Below, one piece after another: positions 1 to 8,276 of a DNA stretch of 64,000 nt. Within the stretch, counting starts at the first letter, position 1. Every line of letters starts with the position of its first letter. A program made the position numbers and the translations under genes. Location: positions 406,926 through 470,925 of the forward strand of contig CAWCDI010000004.1 in assembly GCA_963794415.1 (NCBI GenBank). Direction: 5' to 3'. This DNA comes from CAVPTL01 sp963794415. Lineage in GTDB: Bacteria > Actinomycetota > Thermoleophilia > Gaiellales > JAICJC01. Below the pieces are notes generated by a model. The model searched no databases, was not told the origin of the DNA, and saw nothing but the letters and a program-made list of their open reading frames with translations.

Positions 1-660
1 CAGGTGCGTGAGGGCGCCGACCCGCGTCTACCGCTGGAGCTCTCGCTGGTGCGCATCTGCCGCCCCGCCGGCGAGCTCGAGCTGCAGGCGCTCGAGCAGC
101 GCATCGCACGGCTCGAGGCCGGTGCCGCCGCCCAGCCGGCCGCAGCGCCCGCACCCGTCGCTCAGCCCGCTCCGGCACCGTCGTTCGTGCCCGCTCCTGC
201 GACGCCCCAGGCCGCAGCACCGCCGCCGCCTCCTCCCGCGCCCATCGCGCCGCCGGTCTCCAGCGCCGCACCCGCCGGCGGGGCCGAGCGCGTGCCCGAG
301 CAGTGGCGCGACATGATCCTGCCCGAGCTCGCCCGCCAGTCGCCGCCGCTCGCAGCGCTCGTGAAGGACGCCTCGAAGGTGGAGGTCAAGGGCGGCCGCG
401 TGGTGATCACCTTCCCGCAGTCGAAGTCGTTCTCCCGCACCGGGGCCAACGCGCCGAGCTTCCGGAAGATCCTCAACCAGGTGCTCGCGATGGCCGCCGG
501 CGGCACCGTGGACGTCGCGCTCGAGATGTCGGACGAGCCCGACGCCGAGCCCGAGCGAAACGGCGAGCCAGAGCACCAGGCGACCCTGTCCGAGGACGAG
601 TTTCTCACCCACGTGAAAGACACGTTCGATGCCCGCGAGATCGAGGAGCAGCAGCGATGA
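1..660 (+). CDS. dnaX: DNA polymerase III subunit gamma/tau, C-terminal part
   Basis: This is the 3' end of a gene that starts before the window; the frame is open from base 1 to a TGA at 658-660. The visible part begins with a stretch typical of the end of the clamp-loader collar domain (DPRLPLELSLVRICRP), then a short coiled segment, then a Pro/Ala-rich linker of about 60 residues, then a compact C-terminal domain (VPEQWRDMILPEL onward) that in tau-like proteins mediates replisome contacts. The N-terminal ATPase is outside the window. The stop overlaps the ybaB start (ATGA), and recR follows. The dnaX-ybaB-recR order is a widely conserved replication/repair cluster, which supports the call. 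Confidence 0.9.
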   Translation, partial: QVREGADPRLPLELSLVRICRPAGELELQALEQRIARLEAGAAAQPAAAPAPVAQPAPAPSFVPAPATPQAAAPPPPPPAPIAPPVSSAAPAGGAERVPEQWRDMILPELARQSPPLAALVKDASKVEVKGGRVVITFPQSKSFSRTGANAPSFRKILNQVLAMAAGGTVDVALEMSDEPDAEPERNGEPEHQATLSEDEFLTHVKDTFDAREIEEQQR

Positions 661-980
661 CCAAGATCGATCCCCAGAAGATGATGGCCCAGCTGGGCCA
701 GATGCAGAAGCAGATGGAAGTGGCTCAGGAGGAGCTGAAGACGCAGTACGTCGAGCACTCCGCGGGCGGCGGCGTGGTCACCGTGAAGGCCTCCGGCGCC
801 CTCGAGATCACCGAGATCACCATCAAGCCCGAAGCGATCGACCCCGACGATGCCGAGATGCTCCAGGACCTGCTCGTGAGCGCAGTGAACGGCGCCATCA
901 CCGCGGCCCAGCAGCTGCAGCAGCAGCGGATGATGTCGGGCATGGGCGGCCTCGGCGGGCTCGGCATCCCCGGCATGTAA
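657..980 (+). CDS. ybaB: YbaB/EbfC family nucleoid-associated protein
   Basis: A 107-residue protein of the YbaB/EbfC DNA-binding family, normal length for the family. It opens with a Met/Gln-rich amphipathic helix (MMAQLGQMQKQMEVAQEEL) followed by the conserved beta-strand core with VEHSAGGGVVTVKASG and the IKPEAIDPDDAEMLQDLL helix. The C-terminus is Gln/Met/Gly-rich. Family members are dimeric, tweezer-shaped DNA-binding proteins. The ATG overlaps the dnaX stop by four bases, so translation is probably coupled, and recR begins four bases downstream. Confidence 0.93.
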   Translation: MTKIDPQKMMAQLGQMQKQMEVAQEELKTQYVEHSAGGGVVTVKASGALEITEITIKPEAIDPDDAEMLQDLLVSAVNGAITAAQQLQQQRMMSGMGGLGGLGIPGM

Positions 981-984
981 TTCG

Positions 985-1575
985 GTGTACGCACCCTCGG
1001 TTGACAACCTCATCACGCAGCTCGCCCGCCTGCCCGGCGTGGGCCAGCGAAGCGCGCAGCGCCTTGCCTTCCACCTGCTGAAGGCGTCGCCCGAGGAGGC
1101 CGGCGCGCTCGCGGCCGCGATCGTCGAGGTCAAGGAGAAGATCGGCTTCTGCGAGCGCTGCTACAACCTGGCCGAGGGGCCGCTCTGCACGATCTGCCTC
1201 GACCCGCGCCGCGACGAGTCCCTCATCTGCGTGGTGGAGGACCCCTCCGACGTGATCGCCCTCGAGCGCACGCACGAGTACCGCGGGAGCTACCACGTGC
1301 TGGGCGGGGCGCTCTCCCCCATCGACGGGGTCGATCCCGAGCACCTGCGCATCGCCGAGCTGATGGCCCGCATCGAGTCCGGCCACGTGACCGAGGTGCT
1401 GCTGGCCACCAACCCGACGATGACGGGCGAGGCGACCGCCAACTACATCGCCGACCGGCTGCGCGACCGGCTCACCGTCACCCGCCTTGCGAGCGGCCTG
1501 CCGGTGGGCGGCGACCTGGAGTACGCCGACGAGGTCACCCTCGGCCGCGCCCTCCAGGGCCGCCGCGCCATCTGA
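985..1575 (+). CDS. recR: recombination mediator protein RecR
   Basis: A 196-residue RecR, which with RecF/RecO helps load RecA on gapped DNA. The order of domains is canonical: helix-hairpin-helix (LPGVGQRSAQRLAFHLL, residues 16-32), a four-cysteine zinc finger (C56, C59, C68, C71), the Toprim domain starting near VVEDPSDVIALE, and the C-terminal Walker-B-like segment with SGLPVGGDLEYAD. It starts with GTG, the only sensible start before the HhH motif. It is the last gene of the dnaX-ybaB-recR run. Its TGA directly abuts the stop of the convergent gene at 1576. Confidence 0.96.
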   Translation: MYAPSVDNLITQLARLPGVGQRSAQRLAFHLLKASPEEAGALAAAIVEVKEKIGFCERCYNLAEGPLCTICLDPRRDESLICVVEDPSDVIALERTHEYRGSYHVLGGALSPIDGVDPEHLRIAELMARIESGHVTEVLLATNPTMTGEATANYIADRLRDRLTVTRLASGLPVGGDLEYADEVTLGRALQGRRAI

Positions 1576-2190
1576 CTACGCGCCGCAGTTGGCCTTCAGA
1601 TCCTGCCGGAGCAGCGTGAAGTCGCCGCGGTGCGCGGCTGCGATCTCGCGATCGGCGGCCGCCAGCGAGCCGGCGTCATATCCCCCGGCGTCCTCCGAGG
1701 CGCCCGCGGGGTGCACCGGCATGAGCGCCCGCAGCTTCAGGGCGGCAGCGTAGGACTGCGCCACCGCGGCGGAGTTTCCCGCCGAAGCCGCCGCGTCCCA
1801 GTGCCCGTACCACGCGCACTGCGCCTGGCCGATGGCCGCCATCAGGGCGAAGTGCTGCCCGTAGAGCGCATCCGCCGGCAGGCCGAGCGCCTTCCAGTGG
1901 GCCCCCGGCGGCAGGGCGATGGTCCTCGTCACTGCCGCGAACTGCTGGTTCACGGTGGGAGCACGATCGTCCCCGGCGGTGGATGAGTAGACGGCGGTGG
2001 CACCGGCGAGCGCCATCGCGCCCACGGCCACCGCGAGGGCCAGCGGCCGCCACCGGCGGCGCGCGGGCGTTCGATCCGGGGCCGAGCCCACGATGCGGTC
2101 GCGCATGGCCGCGGCCTCGATCCCGGGCAGCGGGCGAAGCGCCGCAGCCGGGTCGTGCCGCTGGAGCAGGGTGATCAGCTCGTCAGACAT
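1576..2190 (-). CDS. single-pass membrane protein, probable anti-sigma partner
   Basis: A 204-residue protein whose gene starts with ATG overlapping the stop of the ECF sigma gene (TGATG), with a strong Shine-Dalgarno (AAGGAGG) seven bases upstream. The N-terminal ~55 residues are hydrophilic (MSDELITLLQRHDPAAALRP), followed by one membrane segment (WRPLALAVAVGAMALAGATAVY) and an extracytoplasmic domain ending in KANCGA. This topology and the coupling to a sigma factor gene fit an anti-sigma factor, but the HxxxCxxC zinc motif of the ZAS class is absent, so the family is not recognised by motif. The role is inferred from context. Confidence 0.6.
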   Translation of the reverse strand: MSDELITLLQRHDPAAALRPLPGIEAAAMRDRIVGSAPDRTPARRRWRPLALAVAVGAMALAGATAVYSSTAGDDRAPTVNQQFAAVTRTIALPPGAHWKALGLPADALYGQHFALMAAIGQAQCAWYGHWDAAASAGNSAAVAQSYAAALKLRALMPVHPAGASEDAGGYDAGSLAAADREIAAAHRGDFTLLRQDLKANCGA

Positions 2191-2759
2191 CAGAGTCCTC
2201 CTTGAGAGAGCAGCGTGGTCGCGCCCGCGGGCGCGTCCTCCAGTTCGAGCTCGCGCGCCAGGCGCCGGCGCGCCCGCATGAGCCGCACGGCAACGTTGGC
2301 GCGGGTGCAGCCGAGCACCACGGCGATCGCGTCGCGGTCGAGCCGGTCCCACGCCGTGAGCAGGAGCACCTCGCGATCGCGCTCGTCGAGCCGCCCGAGC
2401 GCCGCGCGGATGGCCTCGCGCTCCCCCACCGACGCCGCCGGATCGGGGGTCGAGAGCGGGCCGGACGAGAGCCGGCGCGTGAGGTGGTCGCGCCGGCGGT
2501 CGCCGCGGCGCTGGTTCAGGCGGATGTTGCGGGCAACGCCGATCAGCCACGGAAGCGGCTCGGCCGGCACGTCGTCCAGCCGCCGCCAGCACACCAGGAA
2601 CGTCTCGGCGGTCACGTCGTCGGCGAGCTCGGGGTCGCGCCGCCAGAGGTAGGCGCGCACGGCCTCGCGGTGGGCATCGAAGAGCGCCTCGAAGCGCAGT
2701 TCTCGTTTGTCGGGGGGCAAGCGCCGTCCTCCAGGTTCGGGGTCAGTCTGCCACTCCAT
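2190..2759 (-). CDS. ECF-type RNA polymerase sigma factor
   Basis: A 189-residue sigma-70 family ECF factor. Region 2 spans roughly residues 22-90 (FDAHREAVRAYLWRR, then DDVTAETFLVCWRRLD, the -10 recognition helix). A variable linker follows, then region 4 with the helix-turn-helix (LDRDAIAVVLGCTRANVAVRLMRARRRL). The start at the MEWQ codon (2757-2759) was chosen because upstream codons show no family similarity. It is the first gene of a two-gene minus-strand operon with the membrane protein at 1576-2190, whose start overlaps this stop. The divergent decarboxylase gene begins 69 bp away. Confidence 0.88.
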   Translation of the reverse strand: MEWQTDPEPGGRRLPPDKRELRFEALFDAHREAVRAYLWRRDPELADDVTAETFLVCWRRLDDVPAEPLPWLIGVARNIRLNQRRGDRRRDHLTRRLSSGPLSTPDPAASVGEREAIRAALGRLDERDREVLLLTAWDRLDRDAIAVVLGCTRANVAVRLMRARRRLARELELEDAPAGATTLLSQGGL

Positions 2760-2813
2760 GTCCGGCACCGGCCTCGCGATTGCGCCCGACCTGCGCGATC
2801 GCGTCGCGCATCT

Positions 2814-2818
2814 GGGAG
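2814..2818 (+). promoter_or_regulatory. ribosome binding site selecting the GTG start at 2829
   Basis: GGGAG lies ten bases before the GTG of the decarboxylase gene. The in-frame ATG at 2847 has no comparable purine-rich site, so this element decides the start. Confidence 0.5.
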
Positions 2819-2828
2819 ACTGATAGGC

Positions 2829-4199
2829 GTGATCGACGCGACCTCCATGCACCGCTACACCGACGTCACGGAGCGTCTGGCGCAGGCCATCCTGGAGTAC
2901 ACGCGCGACCGCCTGCGGCTGAATCCCGTGCCGCTCGACGGGCCGCGCTCGCCGCAGGAGCTGGCCGCTGCAGCCGGGCAGACCATCACCACCGAGGGCC
3001 TCGGCGGGCCCGAGGCGCTTCGCATCTTCGACGAGATCCTCTCCGAGGCGTGCGTCTCGGTGGACAACCCGCGCTACCTCGCATTCATCCCCGCTGCGCC
3101 CACCGAGTCGGCGACCCTGTTCGACCTCGTGGTGGGCGCGTCGTCCATCTACGGCGGCAGCTGGCTCGAGGGTGCCGGCGCGGTCTACGCCGAGAACCAG
3201 GCGCTTCGGTGGATCGCCGACCTCGCCGGCATGCCCGAGCAGGCAGGCGGCTGCTTCGTCTCGGGCGGCACCATCGGCAACCTCTCCGCCCTCGTCGCGG
3301 CCCGCTACACGTACCTGGCCGAGCGCGGCGGCGAGCGGCCGGCGCGGCTGAAGATCGCCGCCACGGGCGAGGCGCACTCCTCCATCGTCTCGGCCGCTCA
3401 GGTGATGGATGTGGACGTGCTGCAGGTCGCGCCCGACGAGCGCGGCCGGCTCACCGGAAAGGCGCTCGAGGCGGCCATCGCCGAGCAGGGCGACGAGGGC
3501 CTCTTCGCGGTGGTCGCGACGTCGGGCACCACCAACCTCGGCATCATCGACGACCTCGCCGGCGTCGCCGAGGTGTGCGACCGGCGCGACCTCTGGATGC
3601 ACGTGGACGGCGCCTACGGCGGCGCCGGCCTCGCGGCTCCCTCCGTGCGCCCCAGGTTCCAGGGCATCGAGCACGCCGACAGCTTCATCGTGGACCCGCA
3701 CAAGTGGCTCTTCGCGCCGTTCGACTGCTGCGCGCTCCTCTACAAGCGCCCGCAGCTGGCGCGCGCCGCCCACACCCAGCACGCCGGCTACCTCGACGCG
3801 ATCCAGTCCGAGAGCGAGTGGAACCCGTCCGACTACGCCGTGCACCTCTCGCGGCGCGCCCGCGGCCTGCCGTTCTGGTTCTCGCTCGCGGTGCACGGCA
3901 CCGCCGCCTACTCCTACGCCGTCGAGTCCACGCTCGCGGTCGCCCAGGAGGGCGCCGAGGAGATCCGCTCGCGTCCCGACCTCGAGCTCCTGAGCGAGCC
4001 CGAGCTCTCGGTGCTCTGCTTCCGGCGCATCGGCTGGGGCCCCGAGAACTACGCGGCCTGGAGCGCGGAGATGCTCGAGCGCGGCTTTGCGTTCGTCACG
4101 CCGACCGTCCTGAACGGCGAGATCGTGACGCGGTTTGCCATAGTCAACCCGCTCACCACCCTCACCGATATCAAAGCGATCCTGGATACCATGAGGTGA
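2829..4199 (+). CDS. group II pyridoxal-phosphate-dependent amino acid decarboxylase
   Basis: A 456-residue PLP enzyme of the aromatic-L-amino-acid/glutamate/diaminobutyrate decarboxylase group. Visible signatures are the substrate-site segment AFIPAAPTESATLFDLVVG, the cofactor region CFVSGGTIGNLSALVAAR, the PLP-ring aspartate in HVDGAYGG, and the Schiff-base lysine in DSFIVDPHKWLFAPFDC. The GTG at 2829 is preferred because GGGAG lies ten bases upstream (2814-2818); an in-frame ATG at 2847 is the alternative. The stop is directly followed by the lysC ATG, placing the enzyme in the aspartate pathway operon. Substrate is unknown; aspartate (giving beta-alanine) or 2,4-diaminobutyrate would fit the context. 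Confidence 0.82.
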   Translation: MIDATSMHRYTDVTERLAQAILEYTRDRLRLNPVPLDGPRSPQELAAAAGQTITTEGLGGPEALRIFDEILSEACVSVDNPRYLAFIPAAPTESATLFDLVVGASSIYGGSWLEGAGAVYAENQALRWIADLAGMPEQAGGCFVSGGTIGNLSALVAARYTYLAERGGERPARLKIAATGEAHSSIVSAAQVMDVDVLQVAPDERGRLTGKALEAAIAEQGDEGLFAVVATSGTTNLGIIDDLAGVAEVCDRRDLWMHVDGAYGGAGLAAPSVRPRFQGIEHADSFIVDPHKWLFAPFDCCALLYKRPQLARAAHTQHAGYLDAIQSESEWNPSDYAVHLSRRARGLPFWFSLAVHGTAAYSYAVESTLAVAQEGAEEIRSRPDLELLSEPELSVLCFRRIGWGPENYAAWSAEMLERGFAFVTPTVLNGEIVTRFAIVNPLTTLTDIKAILDTMR

Positions 4200-5468
4200 A
4201 TGGCGGTCTCATCCCCCTCTACTGAGCCGTCACCCCAGCGGGTGATGGTGATGAAATTTGGCGGCTCCTCGGTCGCCGACGCCGACAAGATCCGGCGCGT
4301 GGCCGAGCGCATGGTCGCTGCCCACGAGGCCGGCCGAAGCGTCGTCGGCGTGGTCTCGGCGATGGGCAAGACCACCGACCAGCTCGTGTCGCTGGCCGCC
4401 GACGTCTCGCGGCACCCGCACCCGCGCGAGATGGACATGCTGCTCTCCACCGGCGAGCGCATCTCCGCCGCGCTCTGCGCCATGGCGATCGAGGATCTGG
4501 GCCACCGCGCCGTCTCGCTCACCGGCTCGCAGGCGGGCATCGTCACCGACACGGTGCACACCAAGGCCAAGATCGTCGAGATCCGCCCGCGCCGCATCGA
4601 GGAGGCCCTCGCCCGCGGCGAGATCGTGCTCGTCGCCGGCTTCCAGGGCGTCTCCACGGAGTACGACGTGACCACCCTCGGCCGCGGCGGGTCGGACACC
4701 ACCGCCGTCGCCCTGGCCGCCGCGCTCGGCGGCGACTGCGAGATCTACACCGACGTCGACGGCGTGTTCAGCGCCGATCCGCGCATCGTGCCAAACGCGA
4801 TGAAGCTGCCCGAGGTCTCGGCCACCGAGATGCTCGAGATGGCCGGCTCCGGTGCCCGGGTGCTGCAGCTGCGCTCGGTCGAGTTCGCCCGTAACCACGG
4901 GGTAGCCATCCATGTACGCTCAACGTTCTCCGATTCCGAGGGAACGTGGATTCGAGAGGACGGAACGATGGAAGACGCCATCATCTCCGGGATCACCCAC
5001 ACCACGGATGAGGTGTATGTCACCCTCACCGACGTGCCCGACAAGCCCGGTACCGCCGCCAGCATCTTCAACGCCGTGGCGGCCGCCCACATCAACGTGG
5101 ACACCATCATCCAAAACGCCGTGGTGCACGGCGACGCGGACGTGACGTTCTCGATCCCCACCGACGACCTGCCGCTGATGCGCGACACCATCGACGGCCT
5201 GTGCCGCGACCTGGGCCTGCACTGGCGGGTGGACGAGACCGCCGCCAAGGTGAGCCTCATCGGCGCCGGCATGAAGAGCCACCCGGGCGTCGCGGCCAAG
5301 ATGTTCCAGACCCTCGCCTCGAACGAGATCAACGTGCGCATGATCGCCACCTCACCCATCAAGGTGTCGTGCGTGATCCCGCGCGACCACGTGACCGACG
5401 CCGTCTCGGCGCTGCACACGGCGTTCGAGTCCGAGATCGAGCTGAGCCACCGAGGCCCCAATGAGTAG
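4200..5468 (+). CDS. lysC: aspartate kinase
   Basis: A 422-residue aspartokinase, catalysing ATP-dependent phosphorylation of aspartate, the first step to lysine, threonine, methionine and diaminopimelate. The kinase domain has the opening KFGGSSVADADKIR (from residue 19), the FQGVSTEYDVTTLGRGGSDTTA active-site loop and YTDVDGVFSADPRIVP. Two ACT domains follow (around residues 265-330 and 345-410; YVTLTDVPDKPG and VSLIGAGMKSHPG), the usual site of lysine/threonine feedback. The ATG immediately follows the decarboxylase stop; a GTG at 4242 just before the KFGG motif is an alternative start. The gene overlaps asd by eight bases, so the two are translationally coupled. Confidence 0.96.
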   Translation: MAVSSPSTEPSPQRVMVMKFGGSSVADADKIRRVAERMVAAHEAGRSVVGVVSAMGKTTDQLVSLAADVSRHPHPREMDMLLSTGERISAALCAMAIEDLGHRAVSLTGSQAGIVTDTVHTKAKIVEIRPRRIEEALARGEIVLVAGFQGVSTEYDVTTLGRGGSDTTAVALAAALGGDCEIYTDVDGVFSADPRIVPNAMKLPEVSATEMLEMAGSGARVLQLRSVEFARNHGVAIHVRSTFSDSEGTWIREDGTMEDAIISGITHTTDEVYVTLTDVPDKPGTAASIFNAVAAAHINVDTIIQNAVVHGDADVTFSIPTDDLPLMRDTIDGLCRDLGLHWRVDETAAKVSLIGAGMKSHPGVAAKMFQTLASNEINVRMIATSPIKVSCVIPRDHVTDAVSALHTAFESEIELSHRGPNE

Positions 5469-6498
5469 CGTCAAGCTGGCGGTCGTCGGCGCAACCGGCG
5501 CGGTCGGGCCCGAGGTGCTGAAGGTGCTCGAGGAGCGCAGCTTCCCGGCCTCGGAGGTGGTGCCGTTCGCATCGGCGCGCTCGGCGGGCAAGCGGGTGGC
5601 CTTCGCCGGCGAGCAGCTGGAGGTGCGCGAGCTCACCAACGATGCCCTCGAGGGCTTCGACCTCGCGCTCTTCTCGGCCGGCGGCAGCACGTCGAAGCAG
5701 TACGCGCCCGAGGCGGTTGCCCGCGGCTGCGTGGTGATCGACAAGTCGAGCGCCTACCGCATGGATCCCGACGTGCCGCTCATCGTCCCGGAGGTCAACC
5801 CCGAGACGGCCGACGCGCACCGCGGCATCATCGCGAACCCCAACTGCTCCACCATCCAGTTCGTGGCGGTGCTGAAGCCCCTGCTCGACGCCGCCGGGCT
5901 CCAGCACGTGACGGTCTCCACCTACCAGGCCGTGAGCGGCACGGGCACCAAGGCCATGGACGAGCTCGCCGCTCAGAGCCGCGCAGTGCTGGCCGACGAG
6001 CCCGTCGTGAGCAGCGTCTACCCGCAGCAGATCGCGTTCAACGCGCTGCCGCACTGCGACGTGTTCGACGCCGAGGGCAACACGCAGGAAGAGACCAAGC
6101 TCATCCACGAGAGCCGCAAGATCCTCGGCCTCCCGCAGCTCGGCATCTCGGCCACCGCCGTGCGGGTGCCGGTGTGGCGCGGGCACTCCGAGGCCGTGTG
6201 GATCGAGACCACCGACCCGCTCTCAGCCGACCAGGCGCGCGAGCTGCTCGGACGGGCCCCCGGCGTGGTCGTGCTCGATGACCCGGCCGCCAACAGCTAT
6301 CCCACCCCCATCGCGGCCTCCGGCCGGGATGAGGTGTTCGTGGGGCGCATCCGCCGCGATCCGTCGCGGCGAAACGGGCTTGCGCTCTGGATCGTCGCCG
6401 ACAACCTGCGCAAGGGCGCAGCCACCAACGGCGTGCAGATCGCAGAGACGCTCGTTGCCCGTGACCTCGTCCGCGTACCGGGAGCTGCTGCCGCCTAG
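5461..6498 (+). CDS. asd: aspartate-semialdehyde dehydrogenase
   Basis: A 345-residue enzyme reducing aspartyl phosphate to aspartate semialdehyde with NADPH. The N-terminal nucleotide motif GATGAVG (residues 10-16), the catalytic cysteine C129 in ANPNCSTIQ, and the HIS-type region GHSEAVWIET are all present; length is standard. It begins inside the end of lysC (ATG at 5461, lysC stop at 5466-5468) and is followed without a gap by the zinc-ribbon gene at 6498, so decarboxylase-lysC-asd-zinc-ribbon is one operon. Confidence 0.96.
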   Translation: MSSVKLAVVGATGAVGPEVLKVLEERSFPASEVVPFASARSAGKRVAFAGEQLEVRELTNDALEGFDLALFSAGGSTSKQYAPEAVARGCVVIDKSSAYRMDPDVPLIVPEVNPETADAHRGIIANPNCSTIQFVAVLKPLLDAAGLQHVTVSTYQAVSGTGTKAMDELAAQSRAVLADEPVVSSVYPQQIAFNALPHCDVFDAEGNTQEETKLIHESRKILGLPQLGISATAVRVPVWRGHSEAVWIETTDPLSADQARELLGRAPGVVVLDDPAANSYPTPIAASGRDEVFVGRIRRDPSRRNGLALWIVADNLRKGAATNGVQIAETLVARDLVRVPGAAAA

Positions 6499-6944
6499 TG
6501 CAATCCCGGCGCGGAAATCTCTGCCCCGTGTGCCTCGGGGATGTGCGGCTGGGTGTATGCGATCACCACGGGCTGTGGGCTCCCAATCAGCTCTCCACCG
6601 CGCTCGACATGCGAAACGCCACGCGGCACACGTGGTTTCCGTTCACGCCCATCCTGCACGCCTGCCCGCGGTGCCTCGGCGAGGTCGCCGAGAGCCGGTC
6701 GGGCTACGAGTGCGTCGATCACCATTCGCACGGCCCGTATCAGCTCGACGAGCTGCTCGGCCCCAGCGCCCAGCGCGAGGCGGCGGCCGAGCGCGAGCGC
6801 CTGGCACGCGCCCACGAGCGAAAGCGCGAGGCCCCGGCGGCGATCTCGCTGCCGCGGGTGCAGCTGCCCGACATGGCGCACGTCGCCGGCATCACGGCGG
6901 GCGGCGCGCTCATCATCACCACGCTCGTCTACCTCAGCAAGTAG
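6498..6944 (+). CDS. zinc-ribbon protein with C-terminal membrane anchor
   Basis: A 148-residue protein of unknown function. It begins with two treble-clef-like metal sites, CPVCLGDVRLGVCDHHG (residues ~9-25) and CPRCLGEVAESRSGYECVDHH (~56-76). A charged helical stretch rich in Arg/Glu/Ala follows, and the protein ends in a single hydrophobic segment (VAGITAGGALIITTLVYL). This is a tail-anchored layout: soluble zinc domain inside, one membrane helix at the end. The GTG start shares a base with the asd stop (TAGTG), so it is translated with asd. No link to the aspartate pathway is evident. Confidence 0.62.
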   Translation: MQSRRGNLCPVCLGDVRLGVCDHHGLWAPNQLSTALDMRNATRHTWFPFTPILHACPRCLGEVAESRSGYECVDHHSHGPYQLDELLGPSAQREAAAERERLARAHERKREAPAAISLPRVQLPDMAHVAGITAGGALIITTLVYLSK

Positions 6945-6947
6945 GGG

Positions 6948-7655
6948 TCACGCCACGGTCGAAGCCGAGATCGGCTTCGTGGTGGGCTGCGCCGAGCCGC
7001 CTGCCGGCTCGACCGTGACCGCCACCGTGTCGCCGGCCTGGGCCGTGACCGGGAGGTCGAAGCTGGTGCGCCCGCCGCTGAACGTGCCGGCAGAGACCGG
7101 CTTGGAGTTCGGGGCGATCACCCACGCCTGGTAGGTCTTCCCGCTGGGCGGAGCGGATGCGTCGGCGATCATCGTCGCCTTGCCGCTCGAGTCCACGAAC
7201 ACGGTGCCGACCTTCGGCAGCGCGACGCTCGTGGCGCTGCCGTAGATGGTGTCGTTGGTGTTCGTGAGGTCGTGGCGCAGCGAGATGTTCCACGCAAAGA
7301 GGCCGACGACCGCGACCGCCAGCACCGGCACGGCGATCCGCGCGAAGCGCGGCCACCAGCCGGGCATGTCACGCGACTGGCGCGCCTTCCGATCCTGGTC
7401 TGCGACCTCGGGATCCGGCAGCTCGGCAGAGAACGCCGGCGGCGCGTCGATCGCGGCCATCAGCCGGTCGCGCAGCTCGGGCGGCGGCGTCATCCGCGGG
7501 GCGGTGAGGGCGAGCATCGCGACGGTCTGCTCGGACTCGCGCAGGTCGGCGGCGCACTCCTCGCATTCGGCCAGATGTTTCTCGACGCGCACGGTCTCCT
7601 CCGGGTCAAGCGCTCCCAGGACGTGCGACGGGATCAGCTCGTGGACGTGTTCCAC
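6948..7655 (-). CDS. zinc-binding anti-sigma factor, RskA-like
   Basis: A 235-residue anti-sigma factor. The N-terminal cytoplasmic domain has the ZAS motif (HLAECEECAADL: H-x3-C-x2-C), a membrane helix follows (IAVPVLAVAVVGLFAWNISL), and the outer part is the beta-rich RskA-type domain with GTVFVDSSGKATMIAD and KTYQAWVIAP. The GTG at 7655 is preferred over the ATG at 7671-7673 because a GGAGG lies four bases before it (7660-7664). Either start overlaps the end of the sigma gene, implying coupled synthesis. By family knowledge it holds its cognate ECF sigma factor until released by proteolysis. Confidence 0.87.
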   Translation of the reverse strand: MEHVHELIPSHVLGALDPEETVRVEKHLAECEECAADLRESEQTVAMLALTAPRMTPPPELRDRLMAAIDAPPAFSAELPDPEVADQDRKARQSRDMPGWWPRFARIAVPVLAVAVVGLFAWNISLRHDLTNTNDTIYGSATSVALPKVGTVFVDSSGKATMIADASAPPSGKTYQAWVIAPNSKPVSAGTFSGGRTSFDLPVTAQAGDTVAVTVEPAGGSAQPTTKPISASTVA

Positions 7656-8254
7656 TGATCCTCCATCCGCCATCCGGTGTCTTCCAATGCCTTGCGCAGC
7701 GCCTTCAGCGCCGCGAACGTCCTGCTCTTGATGGTGCCCATGGGCACCGAGAGCATCTCGGCGAGCTCCGACTGCGTGTAGCCGCCGAAGTACGCCAGCT
7801 CGATCACCTCGCGGTGGGCTGCGGGCAACGTCGCCATCGCCTCGCGGATCTGACCGCGGGCAGAGGACAGCCAGGCCAGCTGATCGGGAGCGGGCTCGGT
7901 GCTGGGCACCTCGGTGCGCTCCTCGTCCAGCTGATCTGCCCGGCGGCGCTGCTCGCGCCGCACCAGATCCACTGCCTTGTTATGCGTCATTGTCAAAATC
8001 CACGTCGATGACTGTCCCCTTGTGGGATCGAACGAGGCCGCATTCTTCCAAACGGCAAGGAATGCGTCCTGAACCACATCCGCTGCGAGATCCCTGTCTC
8101 GCACGATCCGAACTGCCAGCGAATACGCCGCCTCGCTGTAGCGGTCGTACAATTTCGCAAACGCCTCCCGGTCTCCATCGCGTACCTTCGCGAGGAGCTC
8201 GTGATCCGGAGGGAGCTCTGGCTTGACTCCTGTGTGAGGCTCGTTGTCTGGCAT
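7634..8254 (-). CDS. ECF RNA polymerase sigma factor, SigK/RskA type
   Basis: A 206-residue ECF sigma factor. Region 2 covers about residues 25-95 (LLAKVRDGDREAFAKLYDRY, VVQDAFLAVWKNAASFDP), and region 4 is the C-terminal HTH (AHREVIELAYFGGYTQSELAEML, GTIKSRTFAALKALR). The helix ILTMTHNKAVDLVRR is the typical end of region 2. It is followed by the overlapping RskA-like anti-sigma gene, the conserved arrangement for sigma K/rskA pairs. The ATG at 8254 has no strong ribosome binding site. Confidence 0.9.
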   Translation of the reverse strand: MPDNEPHTGVKPELPPDHELLAKVRDGDREAFAKLYDRYSEAAYSLAVRIVRDRDLAADVVQDAFLAVWKNAASFDPTRGQSSTWILTMTHNKAVDLVRREQRRRADQLDEERTEVPSTEPAPDQLAWLSSARGQIREAMATLPAAHREVIELAYFGGYTQSELAEMLSVPMGTIKSRTFAALKALRKALEDTGWRMEDQWNTSTS

Positions 8255-8276
8255 TCGGCGGAGAGACCTTTTCGGT

